From positions 2,790,001 through 2,854,000 of the forward strand of contig NZ_JBBKTT010000001.1 of the NCBI RefSeq assembly GCF_037892425.1: a stretch of DNA of 64,000 nucleotides. The letters are read 5' to 3'. The notes under the pieces were generated by a model, which was given only the letters and a program-made list of their open reading frames with translations, was not told the origin of the DNA and ran no database searches. The DNA is from Lacibacter sp. H375 (GTDB lineage Bacteria; Bacteroidota; Bacteroidia; Chitinophagales; Chitinophagaceae). The translations under genes and the position numbers were made by a program. Shown here one piece after another: positions 63,429-64,000 of this stretch (position 1 is the first letter of the stretch; each line of letters opens with the position of its first letter).

Positions 63429-64000
63429 TTATGGCTCCTGGTTATGTGATATGATTTGTTGCGACAATGGGATACAAACTTTAAAAACTGTTCTGCCCGT
63501 AGTTGATTCAACTTTAATATCGCCGTTATGACGTTTGATAATTCTGTTGACAATGTCTAACCCAATCCCTGTTCCTTCGCCAACTTTCTTCGTTGTGAAG
63601 AAAGGATCAAAAATGCGGGTGATGATTTCTTTGGGGATACCTTTTCCGTTATCAATAATGGCAACTGTTACGTCTTTTGTTGTACAGGTTGTTTCAATGG
63701 TTAGTATGCCGTTTTGATCCAACGCCGAAATGGCGTTGTCAATTAAGTTGGTCCACACCTGGTTTAGTTCGCCTACATAAGCAGGCACTACCGGCATATC
63801 GGCACAAAACTTTTTCACTACGTCAATATTCTTCCCACGCAATTTAAAACCCAGCAGCGTTAAAGTGTTTTCAATATCAATGTGAACATTGGTTGTTTGC
63901 AGATCGTTTGTACGATCCATGTGCACATGACTTTTTATAGATGCAACTAGTTTAGAAATACGGTCTGACGCATCGCCCAGATCTTTGATCATTTTTTGTG
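63429..64000 (-). CDS. Sensor histidine kinase ATPase domain (N-terminus outside window)
   Basis: Only the C-terminal kinase region is in view; the frame stays open to the window edge, and the internal ATG at 63992 is not a credible start. Boxes: N in LNQVWTNLIDNAISALDQNG, G1 IIDNGKGIPKE, F box RIFDPFFTTKK and G2 GEGTGIGLDIVNRI. Its phospho-His lies beyond the edge. It sits 112 bases upstream of the receiver flavoprotein on the same strand, so it is the probable kinase for that receiver. Confidence 0.9.
   Translation of the reverse strand, partial: QKMIKDLGDASDRISKLVASIKSHVHMDRTNDLQTTNVHIDIENTLTLLGFKLRGKNIDVVKKFCADMPVVPAYVGELNQVWTNLIDNAISALDQNGILTIETTCTTKDVTVAIIDNGKGIPKEIITRIFDPFFTTKKVGEGTGIGLDIVNRIIKRHNGDIKVESTTGRTVFKVCIPLSQQIISHNQEP

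Noticed and set aside
1-64000. tRNA, rRNA, prophage, IS transposase or replication origin
   Set aside because: None of these was recognised in reading either strand.

Overview
This window reads as a piece of chromosome from a member of the Bacteroidota, most likely family Chitinophagaceae. Pointers are a SusC/SusD pair, a secreted protein with a type IX secretion C-terminal signal, several short lipobox leaders, Bacteroidota-type promoters (TTG, a spacer of about 19, TAnnTTTG), start codons mostly without Shine-Dalgarno sequences, and the kinds of house-keeping genes present. This placement is inference from gene content; no rRNA or tRNA gene is present to confirm it.

Layout. 1-6.3 kb: a two-component cluster (truncated NarL regulator, HAMP sensor kinase, Rcp1-like receiver, receiver-kinase hybrid, and a kinase-like protein that has lost its phospho-histidine). 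6.4-10.8 kb: small proteins, a DUF1080 hydrolase, a thioredoxin-MORN fusion and an mntR/ZIP metal pair. 10.9-23.2 kb: metabolic and repair genes (RidA, glucan phosphorylase-like, thioesterase, ABC-F ATPase, fasciclin lipoprotein, J-domain protein, free methionine sulfoxide reductase, secreted GHL10 glycosidase), with intergenic gaps filled by arrays of degenerate 7-nt units, and one DUF559 gene bracketed by inverted palindromes. 23.3-40.4 kb: glycine dehydrogenase, an ArsR/AHSA1 pair, UbiX-like protein, MBL hydrolase, MFS-dNK-FolK set, AnmK and a DeoR regulator, with two tandem copies of an apparent small RNA near 31.6-31.9 kb. 40.4-48.9 kb: SusC/SusD, then an ECF sigma operon with an envelope-spanning putative anti-sigma protein. 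48.9-59.0 kb: QueG, a degenerate beta-lactamase-like protein, and a seven-gene VOC/SRPBCC/DUF1801/DinB operon divergent from a GlxA/AraC regulator. 59.2-61.5 kb: AT-rich accessory genes separated by attC-like fold-back sites. 61.6-64.0 kb: a receiver-glutaredoxin-like-TrxR-like fusion next to a truncated sensor kinase.

Best candidates for something undescribed are the duplicated small-RNA-like unit (31613-31852), the 7-nt-period intergenic arrays that keep a fixed orientation to start codons and in places supply the -33 element, the DUF559 element with palindromic inverted ends, and the integron-like cassette stretch. Several proteins also lack key catalytic residues (pseudokinase, beta-lactamase-like protein, phosphorylase without the PLP lysine, TrxR-like protein without CxxC), and two genes appear to start at CTG.
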